Below the pieces are notes generated by a model. It searched no databases and was not told where the DNA came from. It worked only from the letters and a program-made list of their open reading frames with translations. A stretch of 64,000 bases of DNA, from contig JAGTTD010000016.1 in assembly GCA_018398585.1 (NCBI GenBank), positions 23,979,212 to 24,043,211 on the forward strand, read 5' to 3'. Source of the stretch: Simmondsia chinensis. Lineage: Eukaryota; Streptophyta; Magnoliopsida; Caryophyllales; Simmondsiaceae. Positions 21,463 to 33,984 of this stretch are shown here, one piece after another. The translations under genes and the position numbers were made by a program. Position 1 is the stretch's first letter; every line of letters starts with the position of its first letter.

Positions 21463-22967
21463 ATGGCCACCGATGTGGTAAAAATTTTCGATATTGAGAA
21501 ATTTGACAGAACTAATTTTGTATATTAACGGATACAAATTGAGGATTTTCTGTATGCCGAAAGTTGCTTTTGCCCCTGTTAGGGAATAAACCTGAGAATA
21601 TGGAGGACGAGGAGTGGAAGTTGTTGGATCGACAAGTTTTGGGGGTCATTCGACTTACTCTATCCCGAATTATGGCATATAATGTTGTCAATGAGAAGAC
21701 AACGACAGGTTTGATGGTAGCTTTGTTGGACATGTATGAGAAACCATCATTAAACAACAAGGCGTACCTGATGAAAAAGTTGTTCAATCTGAATATGGCA
21801 AAAGGTGGTTCTGTTGCCTAGCATTTGAATGCTTTTAATATGATCATAAATCAGTTGATACCGGTGGAACTTAAATTTGATGATGAAATCCGAGCACTGG
21901 TGTTATTAAAGTCTTTGCCCAACAGTTGGGAAGCCATGAGAAAGGCGATTAGTAATTATGACGGAAAAGAGAAATTGGAATATGACAACAAAGGCAGTTT
22001 GGTTTTGGCCAAGGAGGTGCGCCGACATGATTCTGGCGAAAATCACACCTTGAGCGTGGAATCTCGATGTAGGGGTTTGAAAAAATCAAGTAGGGCCAAA
22101 AGCAGTAGTAGGACAGGCTAGAAGGGGCCGTGTTGGCACTACGGGAAACTGGGACATATGAAAAGAGAGAGTAGAGTCTTGAAAAAGTCTAACCCTGATA
22201 CAACCAATGTTGTGATTGAAGAGATAATACAAGATGCTTTGGCTCTTGCCGTTCATTCACTAGTGGGTGACTGGATTTTAGATTCCGGGACTTCCTTTCA
22301 CGCTATATCATGTAGGGACGTGATTCAGAATTTTGTGGCTGGGGACTACTGTAGAGTGCATTTGGCGAGTGGACAACTATTGGAAGTTGTTGGTAAGGGT
22401 GACGTCAATATTTCATTACCTCATGGGTCGGTGTGGACTTTACATGGTGTTAGACGTGCCTGAGTTGAAGAATAATCTGATATCGGTGGGACATCACGAT
22501 AACAGTGGGTATTCTATCAGGTTCTCAGGAGGAAAGTGGGTTGTCTCGAAAGGGGCGTTGGTGGTAGCTCGTGGTCTAAAGTCGGGCACATTGTTTTTGA
22601 TGTCAAAGTCAGCTGACGGTGAGTTTACCATAGGAAACTCAGCTTCAGATAGGTCAAAGCGTGTCAATTGGAAGTCACTTCCTGAGGTTTCTTTTCAATC
22701 CAGAAAGTCGATGGGTAAATGGATCAATCAGAAGGGTCGTTTTGATGTGAGGTTGAGTGCACGTGTCATGTAGGAGCTAGTAGTGGGCGCTGGAATGAAT
22801 TCCTGGTATAAGATGACAAGTGAGAGCGTGAATCCAGCAGTTTTGCTAAAGAAGTGTGTATTGCCTGATATATTGAAGTTGGGGAGGGCTTAGGTAGAGT
22901 TCATGGATGATGATTGCATGCGAGGAGAAAGCATGGAGGATTACTGTATAGTCTCAAAGTAGGAGAT
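21463..22967 (+). pseudogene. Copia gag-protease remnant, pol deleted, with polypurine tract
   Basis: Starts at an ATG (21463, 'MATDVVKIFDIEKFD') with a stop and frameshifts soon after. The Copia gag core runs 21570-22120 ('LLDMYEKPSLNNKAYLMKKL', 'LKSLPNSWEAM'), then a zinc knuckle 'CWHYGKLGHMKR' (22130-22165; Cys, His present, final Cys replaced), then protease 'WILDSGTSFHA' at about 22275, and 'VPELKNNLISVG' with the GAG-pre-integrase start. After about 22770 integrase and RT are absent, and the sequence jumps to 'tctcaaagtaggagat' (polypurine tract) directly before an LTR start at 22968. This is a large internal deletion derivative. Confidence 0.82.
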
Positions 22968-23240
22968 TGTTAAGTGTGAAGATTGTTCGTTTCTGATAAC
23001 CGTTATAATCATTAGCCGGTATGCCCTTAGGCACAGCCATACATAACATAGAAATCACACTTGGAAAGGGTGGACAATTAGCTAGAGCTGCGGGTGCTGT
23101 AGCGAAACTGATTGCAAAAGTGAATATTGTTGCTCCCCCTCCGTGAATGTAGCCTTCGGCTGAACTACGTAAATTCCGGCGTCTAATATTTTTTTCCATT
23201 TCCTTCAATTCCGTGTTTGCTATTTTCAATTTAAGGTTTG
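22968..23240 (+). repeat. LTR (partial) carrying plastid DNA
   Basis: Begins TGTTAAGTGTGAAG immediately after the polypurine tract. 23150-23230 carries 'ggctgaactacgtaaatt' and 'tccatttccttcaattccgt', typical of Copia R/U5 and also present in the solo LTR at 41124-42191 ('ggctgaactacgtaaatcc'). Between these parts lies the rpl2 fragment. The right end is not defined. Confidence 0.6.
23021..23119 (+). pseudogene. rpl2: Plastid rpl2 fragment (nuclear plastid DNA)
   Basis: 33 codons in one frame give '[20 protein letters not shown]' followed by '[13 protein letters not shown]', the conserved middle of plastid ribosomal protein uL2 at the start of rpl2 exon 2. Upstream bases (about 22995-23020) may be the end of the rpl2 group II intron, which I cannot confirm from memory. 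Both sides then change to LTR sequence. There is no start region, no full gene and no transit peptide, so it is not functional. Confidence 0.88.
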
Positions 23241-25086
23241 GTAAATTTGTGGATAGTCCTAATAGACCATAATGGAAAATGGTGAAGATTCAATTATAGG
23301 ACCAAAGGACAGATGGAGCAACAAAAAAAAAAAAAAAAAGTCAAAGTCTAAATTAAATGCTGAGAGTTGAAGTGAATAGTAGTCAATCCAATTTGAGTTT
23401 ATGGTCCAAGCAGGTAACATCTCTAGGTGCGGAACTTGTTCATATATTATGCTCTCTCTTCTCTAATTTTAATCTTATTTTTCTGTCGCACTTTTTTCCA
23501 CTCTCAAATATAAGTGAAAAGAAAAAATAGAATTCCTTATATTTTCTTTCCTTCATATTATCTTTTTCTTAAATTCTCTTCACACCAAACATACCTTTAA
23601 AATTCAAACATAAAAACTCTCATATTAAAAAAAAAAAATGTAACTCTTTATCAAAGAAGTTTTGATTCTATATTGAGAAATAAACTATCTGAAAAATTTA
23701 AGGCATACTAACTAATTTAGTTTTTAAAAATCTAAAAATCATATTTTAAAAAAGTTATTTTTATTTTTAGTCTTTCCATATTAAGTGAAATTTAAAATAG
23801 GAAACTAAAACCACATAATATTGTTTTAAGGACATAACTTTTAGTTTTCTTCTAAAATGACTACAAATACAAGAGAACACCCAGGGTATGATTTTTCATT
23901 GTAAATGTTAGTTGTTTAAAAATAAAATATTAGTTTTTGAGAATGATGTTTTACTTATTTTTGACTTTTTACTTTTTACATTTTACTCAAATTTGAAAAA
24001 AAATGTAAACAAAAACCAAAAGCGTAAGAAATTATTTCTAATATAAAATTTTTAACCTTATAAAACCTAAAAATTATGAACATAAAAACCATATCAAATA
24101 GGTGCTAAGTTAATACTCAAAAATATTTGTTTCATACAATAATAATATAACAAAATGTGGAAGCATCTTCAAACTTGACTCCTAATGCCAAAATTTGTAG
24201 TAATCATTAGATTAAAAAAATAATATCAAATGAGTTATTTTGAATACTAACAATAATATGTCATATATATATATATATATAAAGAGTTATTTACTCTATT
24301 AAATTTTAGTATTTTTAAATTTATTTGAATTAGTTTCTTTATTTTATTTTAAAAAAAGTTAGATCAAAATAAATATTGAATCAATAATTTAGTTGCTGAC
24401 GTCATCATTTTTAAAATCTAACATCATTTCCTTCCAATGTGTGTAATGGAAATACACATAATGTTGCTGGTTTTGATCAAGGGAGGAAAAAAAAAAAAAA
24501 AAAGGAAAGAAATACAGAGTTTTTGTATGCGGCCATTTGGGACATTGTGCACTAAAAAAGGGACACATTGCCGCCTCTACAATTACCACCCATTATATCA
24601 TTTCTCCTCCTTCCAACTGTTTGGTCCTTTGTTAGTTTTTGAGCACATTTCGGATACATTTGTTTTTGTTCAATCTATTGGTCTAAACTGAAAAAATACA
24701 AAAAACTAAAAAAAAAAAAGAAAAAAAAAAAACCAAATGAAAGGAAAAGAGAACTCTAAAAATTCTGGGAGAAGAAGAAAGAGCAGGCCATTGGCGCTAT
24801 TTTCACAAAATATCCAAAACCCATCTCACAAAATCAAAAACCCATCTCAATTCATTTCTCTTTTTGAATTGTTTTGATGGTTTTCTCATCTGGGTCTCTC
24901 ACATTTGCTATTTTTTTTATTAAAAATGTGTTCTTTTTCTGCATTTCTAGGACGGTAGAGCTTGTGATCAGGGCCATCAATGGAGGATGGTGATTCAATA
25001 TAAGAAATGGGAAATAAAGAGAAGAATAATATGAATGGGGGAGGAGAGAGAAAAAGAAAGTTTTCATTTTGGTAGGAAAAGGTATA
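23241..25086 (+). other. AT-rich 5' flank of the PIP5K gene
   Basis: No coding features. It contains poly-A stretches (23321-23339, 24710-24732), an (AT)n tract at about 24265-24282, and a purine-rich leader (25015-25060) just before the start codon. The promoter and 5' UTR of the downstream kinase must lie here. I cannot place a TATA box or transcription start reliably. Confidence 0.5.
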
Positions 25087-28000
25087 ATGAGCAGAGAAAA
25101 TAGTTGCGTTTACAAAATAACATTAAAGAAATCACATAAGAAGAAGAGGTCTAATAGCATTTTCACACCAATGTCAGTTGCCCACGTTGATGATGAAGAC
25201 TTTGCCGGCGCCGGAGAGGCCTACACCGCCGAGAAGGTCTACCCAGACGGCGACTACTACACCGGTCAGTGGACTGATAACCTCCCCCACGGTCACGGAA
25301 AGTACTTATGGAATGATGGGTGTGTGTATGTGGGTGAATGGTTTAAGGGTAAGACAATGGGGAAGGGTAGATTTACTTGGCCTTCAGGTGCTACCTATGA
25401 GGGTGAATTCAAAAGTGGTTATATGGATGGAAAAGGCACATATGCATCTCCAAGTGGGGATACGTATAGAGGAACATGGGTGATGAATTTGAGGCATGGG
25501 CAAGGTAAAAGAGTGTATGCAAATGGAGATTATTATGAAGGCGAATGGCGACGCGGATTGCAAGAAGGGCAGGGGAGATATCAATGGAAAAATGGGAATC
25601 ATTATGTGGGTCAGTGGAAGAATGGGATGATCAATGGAAGTGGGTCTCTAATTTGGACAAATGGAAATAGATATGATGGGATTTGGGGAGATGGGTTACC
25701 AAAAGGCAATGGAACTTACCGTTGGGCAGATGGGAGTTTCTATGTTGGAGTTTGGAGCCAGGATCCTGAAGAACAAAGTGGGACTTATTACCCTGCAGGC
25801 GGCTCATCGGTACCTGGAAACATGGAATGGGATCCTCAGGACGTGTATTCGGTTGATTTGAGTGAATGTAGGGTTTTTCCCGGTGAGAAAATTACTATTT
25901 ATCCATCACAGAAGATGTTTAACTCTTCTCGCTTTGATGGGGAGGTTATACGAAAGAATCCCAATTGGAAAAAGATTGAAAAGAAGCCAAGGAGGAGGTC
26001 TGTGGATGGGAGATTAATGAGTGGAGATACAGATAGGTATGGGTCTTGGGGTCACGGTGATGAAGATGGGTCTGGTAATGGAGTTGGAAGGAGAGAAAGT
26101 GTCGATGGGGTTGGAAATCTGCAGCAAAATGAGTCAGGACCGCGCCTGTTTCATCCCATTCTGTTGCCAAAGGAGATTAAGAAACAAGGGAATACAATAT
26201 GTAAGGGTCACAAGAATTATGAACTAATGCTCAACTTGCAGCTAGGAATAAGGTATGGTAGTTTGATCAGATTCATCAGATTGCTAAGCTTAACGTCTCT
26301 CCATTTATGGTTCAGTTTAAGTTTTAGTTGTTGTAGTATTAGTTTCATTTTAGAATATGGGTGATTCCAATAATTGTCCATGGTAATTGGAATGCAGAAT
26401 GCGAATGGCCTACTTGAATTGTATTTTTTTTCCTTTTTGACAAGCAAGTTTGGAGTAATGACACTCAAAATAAGATTTCATGTCATGGAACCTCCACATT
26501 GATAATGTTCTAACTATTAGACCAAGAAATCATTGATTCCTGTATCGGTAGGTGTTTCTTACCGTACCTATTTTCTAAAATGGACCAAAAATGCAGAGCA
26601 TCAAGTTGTCCATTTATGTAAAAATGAAGGCTAAATGCATATTAGCAAGGAATTCGGCTTGATAGTCAATCCCATAGCTAAAAACTAACAAAAATAAACA
26701 AAAATTTTGTCACATCTTTTGCATGGATCCTTAGAACCATGTCATAATCCATGTTAAATTCAGATCCCATTAGAGCTCCAAAGTTAAAAAGTGCCTAATC
26801 GAGAATAGTACTAGGTTTAGTGACATATAAAGTTCTGTTGTGATACCTTTTCAAATTGGAAATAGACTTGGTATGACAATGACTCAGTTTGCTCATAATC
26901 TTACTGATAAGGAATTAGTTTTCGTTTCTTTTTTTTTTTTTTCTTTGCATAAGCAGGATGCTAAATAGAGATTTGAGTGGTTTGAGCCTCAACCTCAGAT
27001 TTGTTTGACCCATAGTTGCACAAAGTGGAAGTGGAATAGAAGCGGGAATAGGGAAACGGGTAGACATAGAAGTTTCTAAGGTTGGAAGCACAAAGGGAAC
27101 GTTTATATTACTATATATTAGATTACAGGAAAAATTAATGAAATGTTATTAATTGAACCGCTAAAGCATAAATATAAAAATTGAGTCAATATTAAGCAAT
27201 AATTAAGCAAATTAATTCCAACATGGTCGCACTATTCAATCATTCTTAAAATTGAGTTTTTTTATGATTCAACAAATCACTTATTATGTATCTTCGTATT
27301 AATATGTTTCCATGATTGTTTTTCCGTCAAGCTTGATACATGTTGGAAAAGCAAATATGACTTTGAAATGCCGAATCGCATTTTTGTGGCAAAAAACTTT
27401 AGTATTTTAGGATTTTCCTACAACTGTGGTTTGACTGCTAGACTAAGACGTTATTGGCATTATTTTGTGCCATTGACCAGGCACTCAGTGGGACGGCCAG
27501 CTCCAGCCACAAGTCTAGACTTGAAGCCATCAGCTTTTGATCCCAAGGAGAAAGTGTGGACAAGGTTTCCTTCTGAAGGATCGAAGCACACTCCTCCTCA
27601 TTCTTCTTGTGAGTTCAAGTGGAAGGATTACTGCCCTTTGGTTTTCAGGTTAGCCCTGCAACACATGGAATCAAATAAGGCCATTATGTAATGTAACAAT
27701 ATGCTTGTATCATAAAAATTATCATAGCCTTTACATCCACAATACCCGAGCTTTATATGACAAAATTGTCTTTATTTTTAGGACACTAAGGAAGCTGTTC
27801 CAGGTTGATGCAGCTGATTATATGCTGTCAATTTGTGGGAATGATGCACTTAGAGAGCTTTCATCCCCAGGAAAGAGTGGAAGCTTCTTTTATTTAACTC
27901 ATGATGACAATTACATGATCAAGACCATGAAAAAAGCTGAAGTGAAAGTGAGATTCTTTCTCTACTTCTTAATATCGGATTTATAGATTTATTATTATAA

Positions 28001-31000
28001 TTTTCTATTACTGCTTGCATAAGGAAAGGCATTATATAGCTGAAGCTTAATGATCCAATGAAGATATGTTTTATGATAGCGCACAATAGTATACTTTTAT
28101 CCATGTAACTGACCTCAAATAGCGGGGGAAAATGGGCTTAGATGACCTCAAATAGTTGGAAAAATAAGGCTTAGATTGATGTTGTATTTTTGATTTCCAA
28201 GGATAATATGGTTCTCATCAGATAACATGGATTAGACATGGAATCAGTTATAGGATGCTTGTGAATGGAGATATAAACATACCGAGAATCTATTTGGTAG
28301 GAGAGAAAACTAGATTCGAGGAACTCATTTTCTCTTTTCCCTTACTTGGCTCGCTTTCTTATGATGATTTTTGAAGGAAAATGGGTGGAAAATAAAATAG
28401 GGAAGTTATTGTTCCAAGTGGCAAAAATTATGGCTCAAATATTTGGGACATTCATCGATTCAAATACGGACCAGACTGTATTAAGTTAGATGAGATCGAA
28501 AATAGTTAAAGCCATACTGTCAGATGGATATGGGACTGAAGAATGATTTTTAAGGTTTGGTCTAGGATTAAATTATCTTATTTGGTTTGATTTTTGGTCC
28601 TGATCGATATTTACAAAATCGAAAGACGTTCATCACTTCTTACTGGGACTGAGTGGAACCGAAGATTGTTAAGGGTCCAAATTAAGCCAGACTAAATACC
28701 AACTAATTCTTTCATATCATTAAGACCAAATAGAGAGGCTTGATTCAGGTTTACAATCTAGATTGATACTTAAACACCTCTTATCAGCGCTAGTCCTCTC
28801 TGCATATTTCCATTTTTGTGGTTTAGCTTGGAAGCAAGACTCTTGGCATAGAGGTGCTCATTAGTCCAAGTTTGGACCATACCATATTAAAGACCAATAA
28901 AAGTCTTCATGTTGGGTCTAAGAGTGGATTGCACAATATGTATTCAATCTAGTCTTGGACCAAATTTGGTTCGTTCATGCCTAGGCTTTAGTTTGACTGA
29001 TATTTTATCACGGTCAAGATTTCATCATTCCAAACTTGGACAAGACAAGATTTAAAACAATTTAAGGTCCTAACCAAGGATCAGGGACCGAATGGAATAG
29101 TGAGTACCACTATCTTTAAGACTTTATCTGGGAAAAATAATGTTCTTTTTTTTTTTTTTCCCCAACCCAAATAATGGAAAACCATTTCTAGATAACTTTT
29201 CCCACCCAAATGGAGCTTAAACCAAACAAGGAACATCATATTATATGATCTTGTTTTCCTTTATAGGATTATGTTTTTCTTTAAAACAAATAAGGAAAAA
29301 TCTCAAGTAGAATTTGATTTTTTGTAGAAAATCTTTTCCAAACTTCTGGGGGAATAAGACTTTCCCTTTATCAGACAGAGCCTAACTAAAGTAGGATTTC
29401 TTTCTTTCTTTTAAGTGTCATCCTATTCCTGATTCATGACTTATTGGCTCCATAGTTCTAACTTGATAATTTCTAGTTCTTAAAACGCTTGAACTGTTGG
29501 ATCAAGATTTGGAAATTATATACTTTGCATACTCCAATGTGCCCCCCCTCGTGAATTCCTATCCCAATGGATTTGAAACATGAGTAATGCACATACTTTT
29601 GTCATAATTAAATAAGGCTTATGGGATGTGTACTTGATACCTCCCAGTCAAGGAGGCTTTGACACTATGTTAAAAAACCAACCATACAAAAAGATCAGAT
29701 TCTGTTTGGTACTGTTTTCTTTGCAATTTTAGTTTATGAGAAACTATAAACTAGATTTCGGAACAATGTTTTTCTAGTTTTTTATTCTTTGGTACTAGTT
29801 TTTTTTCCTATTTGAGTGAAAACTATAACTAAAAACAGGAAAACTATTTTTAAAACTCGGTCTTCACTGTCTCAAACCCAATCTTTTACTTGTACTGCAA
29901 TGTCATTCATTTTGTCCATTGATTTACAACAAGTTCAAAACTAAGTGTAATATACATGTATTTTTAATGTGAGATGTGTGCTTATTTTCCCCCTTACCTT
30001 TGCGGAAACAATTTAGGTTCTCCTGCGGATGCTTCCAGCTTATTATAACCATGTCAGAGCCTTTGAAAACACCTTGGTTACCAAGTTTTATGGCCTCCAT
30101 TGTGTGAAGCTGACTGGAACAGCTCAGAAGAAGGTTAGTTCTGAATTATCATCATCTACTGTGAGCATTAGTAGAAACATTGAAAGGTTCTGTTCTCATT
30201 GTGGTCATGATTATGATCATGAAATTAAATATGCACTGGCATTGTATACTGAATTTTGAGCTAACTGTTACCTATCGTGCTTTTGTAATGACCTCCATAA
30301 TGCTCATATGTTGAATTATATATATATGTGCACGTGTGTGTATAATAGGTATAAAAGTTAGTGATTGTTGATTATGTTAATTCAAATTTTCAGAAATGAA
30401 AAGCTTAAGTGGTGTCACACAAATGGTGTCGTTGGGATTACAAAAAAGGTCATGGGGACCATGCAACATTACAGTTAGCTCAAATCCCTTATGTAACGAC
30501 TGGTGTTTTTACGCAACATCTTTTATTTCATGCATAAAAGTTCATGAAATGCTTGCAGCACCTACTCATTTTTCATGTTAATATTATACCAGGTGCGATT
30601 CGTGATAATGGGAAATCTGTTCTGCACTGAGTATCCAATTCACAGGAGATTTGACTTGAAGGGTTCTTCCCATGGCCGTACAACTGATAAACCAGAGTCA
30701 GAAATTGATCCTACCACAACTCTTAAAGATTTAGACTTAAATTATATATTTAGGCTTCAGAGGTTTTGGTATCAAGAGTTTTGCAGGTAAAATTCTTTCC
30801 AAGTAAATTGTTTTTGTGCTCTGTGCCTTTGGAAGATTGTCATTACTCAGAAACCTGTTTCGATAACCGGGGTGTCTAATGAACTTTGGACACTTGTACT
30901 AACTATCTGGAGGTAAGTTGAGGCTCATAGAAAAAGCATTGACATCTGAGAATTCTTTACTCCCAATGTTCGGATTGAACTTTGGATTAGGTGCTTATGA

Positions 31001-33627
31001 GACACCAAGTTTGACTGCGTTATCACTTAAGCCAATACATTAGAGTTATTCATTAAAAACTAAAATATGCTTGTCATTTGATTTTTTTGACTATAATGAG
31101 ACTATAAGTATGAAAACCCTCTAGTATGCTTTATGGTTATTAAATTTGGGAAACTAAGTGGCAGCATGTATAAAAGATGAGTGCAGTAGAGATGGTAATT
31201 GTGCGGTGGTATGTGTGCGTACACAAGAAAAGATATGTTTAGAAGACTAAAAAGGACATTGTTGAGTTGCATAAAAGGCATTTTTCCATTTGATTTTTAA
31301 AGAGATATCTTCATGATAGAATGCAATGATGTACTTAGTTCTATGTGGGGAAAATTCTGAATTTTTTTGGTTGTTGAACTCGAGTATGAGTGTGAATGTT
31401 TAAACCTTACAACTCACGTTTTGATGTTTAGTTAGCATACCAAATAAAACTGCAGTAGAAAACCAATCTACATATATCTCTCCGAGTGAATTGAAGAAAT
31501 AAAAAATAGGCTGGCTTCCTAAAATCCGAAATTGTGATCTGCGTAAGCTATGTATGCTATAGTTCAAGCTTGACAATGTGTGTGTATGTATGTATAAAAT
31601 ACATATTACATATACATTACGAGGGCAGTTACATTGTCCAGCTATGTAACAACCAATTGCATAACGACTAACTTAAGATTTGTTAAATAACAGTCTTTAT
31701 GTATAATGACGTTTATTTGATTTTGTAAGTGCTACTACACTTCTCTGAAGAAGATTTTCTTTCGTTGCAGGCAAGTAGATAAGGACTGTGACTTTCTTGA
31801 ACAAGAGAGAATCATGGACTACAGTCTTTTAGTTGGTCTCCATTTTCGAGAAGCACCTTGTACCAGAGATGGAACCCAAGGTCATTCATATAACTTTGCA
31901 AGTTGTATTCCCTCTTACATTCACTTGTTTAGGAGCAAAATTAACTTATGTTTACCCGTTTCGATAGGGTTAAAGTAACTTAAAAGGGTGCGGCGTTTTC
32001 ATATATAAATGTGTAAGAGCAACATTTTGGGAAAAGGAGCAAGAAAGACATTGGTGACAACATTTTTATTGATCTTTATTAGTCTTACAAGGATATAGAA
32101 TGAGTACATAAGTTGAAAAGTATGCATCCTAGTGTTTCAGTTGACATTCTACTCTATCCAATTATTGCCAAAATTACGTCGATTCTACATTCTGCCTGAT
32201 AGTATATGTGCTAGATAAGGATACTTGACATTTAGACACTTCATACTAGACCAACAACAAAAACATTCTTAGAAAACGAATTGTCACATCAATGCACTTG
32301 TTCCTTTTTTCAAAATCTTTTATGGTCATCAAGTATTTATGAACACAGTATTTTTGTTTTGGTTTTTTTTGAGCTGAGCGCTCTTTTAACATATTTTGGC
32401 CGTTTGGTAGATAAATTGGTTGTCCCTGTATTTTCAAACAGTTTCAATGCACTTACAGAGTTTTTTTTTTGGAATTTCTTTACAGGAAATGGAGATGATA
32501 ATGAAGTAATAGCTCCTCGTATTTCAAGAGTAGATGAAACAGATCAGATTACCATTGATCCTGCACAGTAAGACTCATCATAGCGTTATTGTTTGATAGT
32601 ATTTCACAATGATAATCCTCTGCATTGCATTCTAACACTTCCTCTACGAATGATTTTATATTTTAACGTTCCTCCTCAAGTAGAGCTCGAAGTATGGATA
32701 GAAATAATATACACTTCACTTGGGGCAAGTTTATATTAATATGATGAGGACTATTGGAATTTTAACTCGATATTTCTTGGTCAAAGAAGTTTTGATACCA
32801 TGTCAAGGAATCGAGTACCTGAAAAGTTTAAGTTGTTAAATGAGAAAGTTCATGGTTGATACTTTAATATGCACTTGAATGAATGCCATTGCACTTAATA
32901 CACATTGTGCAAGATTATATTAATACGAAGAGGGGGTGTTCGAACCAAGGTCATTTCGTTATATTCCCCGGCCCATAATCTCCTGATCAAAAAGACTTTG
33001 ATACTAAGAGAAGGAATCAACTATTCAAAAAAAAAATAAACCGTTAGGTAAAAGTTCATGAATTAGTTTTATAATCTACCGTACCCTTACACAAATATGG
33101 ATTGGACTTGAAGTTTGAATCAGTGAATATGCCGACTTTATACCTTGAGTAAGGACTACAACTGGGATTTGAAGTGAATATCTCTCAATCAAATATTAAA
33201 ATCATGTTAAGAAACTATCCCTCCCAAAAGCTTAGTGATTAGGCACAAGTCCATAAATCATTTTATACTCTAATACTCCCCATCACATAATACCAGTTTA
33301 ACTTTGATTATGACTACATGTCTGAACTATGTGTTTAGGTTGGCATCGATACGATTAGGCATAAACATGCCAGCAAGGGCAGAGCTCGCAGTAAGAAGAA
33401 CAGACTGTGAAGCTCAGCTAGTTGGAGAACCAACAGGAGAGTGCTATGATGTTGTGCTCTTCTTCGGTATCATTGACATATTACAAGATTACGATATCAG
33501 CAAAAAGCTTGAGCATGCTTACAAGGCATTTCAATATGACCCCACTTCAATCTCTGCTGTTGATCCCAAGCAGTACTCAAAACGCTTTCGGGATTTCATC
33601 TTCAAAGTATTCACAGACGATACATAA
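25087..33627 (+). CDS. Phosphatidylinositol-4-phosphate 5-kinase with N-terminal MORN repeats, complete (8 exons)
   Basis: It makes PI(4,5)P2 from PI4P and ATP at the plasma membrane (family knowledge). Exons: 25087-26252, 27481-27648, 27782-27947, 30017-30133, 30593-30786, 31771-31880, 32486-32567, 33339-33627. All introns are GT-AG, phases agree, and the total is 2,292 nt or 763 residues. Exon 1 encodes a basic N-terminus, eight MORN repeats at residues ~57-240 (YYTGQW, YVGEW, YEGEF, YRGTW, YEGEW, YVGQW, YDGIW, YVGVW) and a charged linker. The kinase domain (~373-763) has the 'GKSGS' loop (475-479), nucleotide-binding Lys in 'MIKTMKK' (K492), '[10 protein letters not shown]' (D620) and the metal-binding 'GIID' (D714). 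Length and order match the Arabidopsis PIP5K1-9 type B group. The start is the first in-frame ATG after a stop-free purine-rich leader. Intron 3 is 2.1 kb. No frameshift or missing key residue was seen. The paralogue number cannot be assigned. Confidence 0.95.
27948..30016 (+). other. Large intron 3 of the PIP5K gene with decayed repeat
   Basis: A 2.07-kb intron. 28290-29400 contains repeated 'tttggtc', 'gaccaaa' and 'ggaaaa' phrases and ends near 'cagacagagcctaac', resembling the ends of the Harbinger-like element at 55398-56459 and similar short elements. Termini and target duplication are not clear. The other introns longer than 300 bp (26253-27480, 30134-30592, 30787-31770, 31881-32485, 32568-33338) show nothing I can name. 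Confidence 0.35.
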
Positions 33628-33978
33628 AGGGATCCATTGATTGAAGTCGATAAGATATTCCACTGGGATTCTAGTGCAGATGACTGCATTTTTACAAGCA
33701 AACAGGCTGGTTTTTCATGTAAGTGAAGCCTGAGGATTCAAAATCTGTTCTTTTTCAACAGTCTCTTTACAAAAAGCAAGGGTAAGACTGTATACATCTA
33801 ACCTTCAATAGACCCATTTTGAGATGGGGTTTACTGAAAGGTATAGATTAGGAACAGAAGAAGCAGTGGTAAGAGCATGTTCCAATTGTAAATGATTTAG
33901 CATCAGGGTAAAACAAAGTGGACAGATTCATGTTATACGAAATTTTTTTGGTCCCAATAATATGGGACTTGAGCGGCG

Positions 33979-33984
33979 AATAAA
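33979..33984 (+). promoter_or_regulatory. Candidate polyadenylation signal of PIP5K
   Basis: AATAAA, about 350 bp after the stop codon. The position is plausible for a plant 3' UTR, but plant signals are degenerate and other sites are possible. Confidence 0.4.

Noticed and set aside
23021..23119. A functional nuclear copy of rpl2
   Set aside because: Only about 33 codons remain, without the rest of the gene or a transit peptide, and the flanks are LTR sequence.
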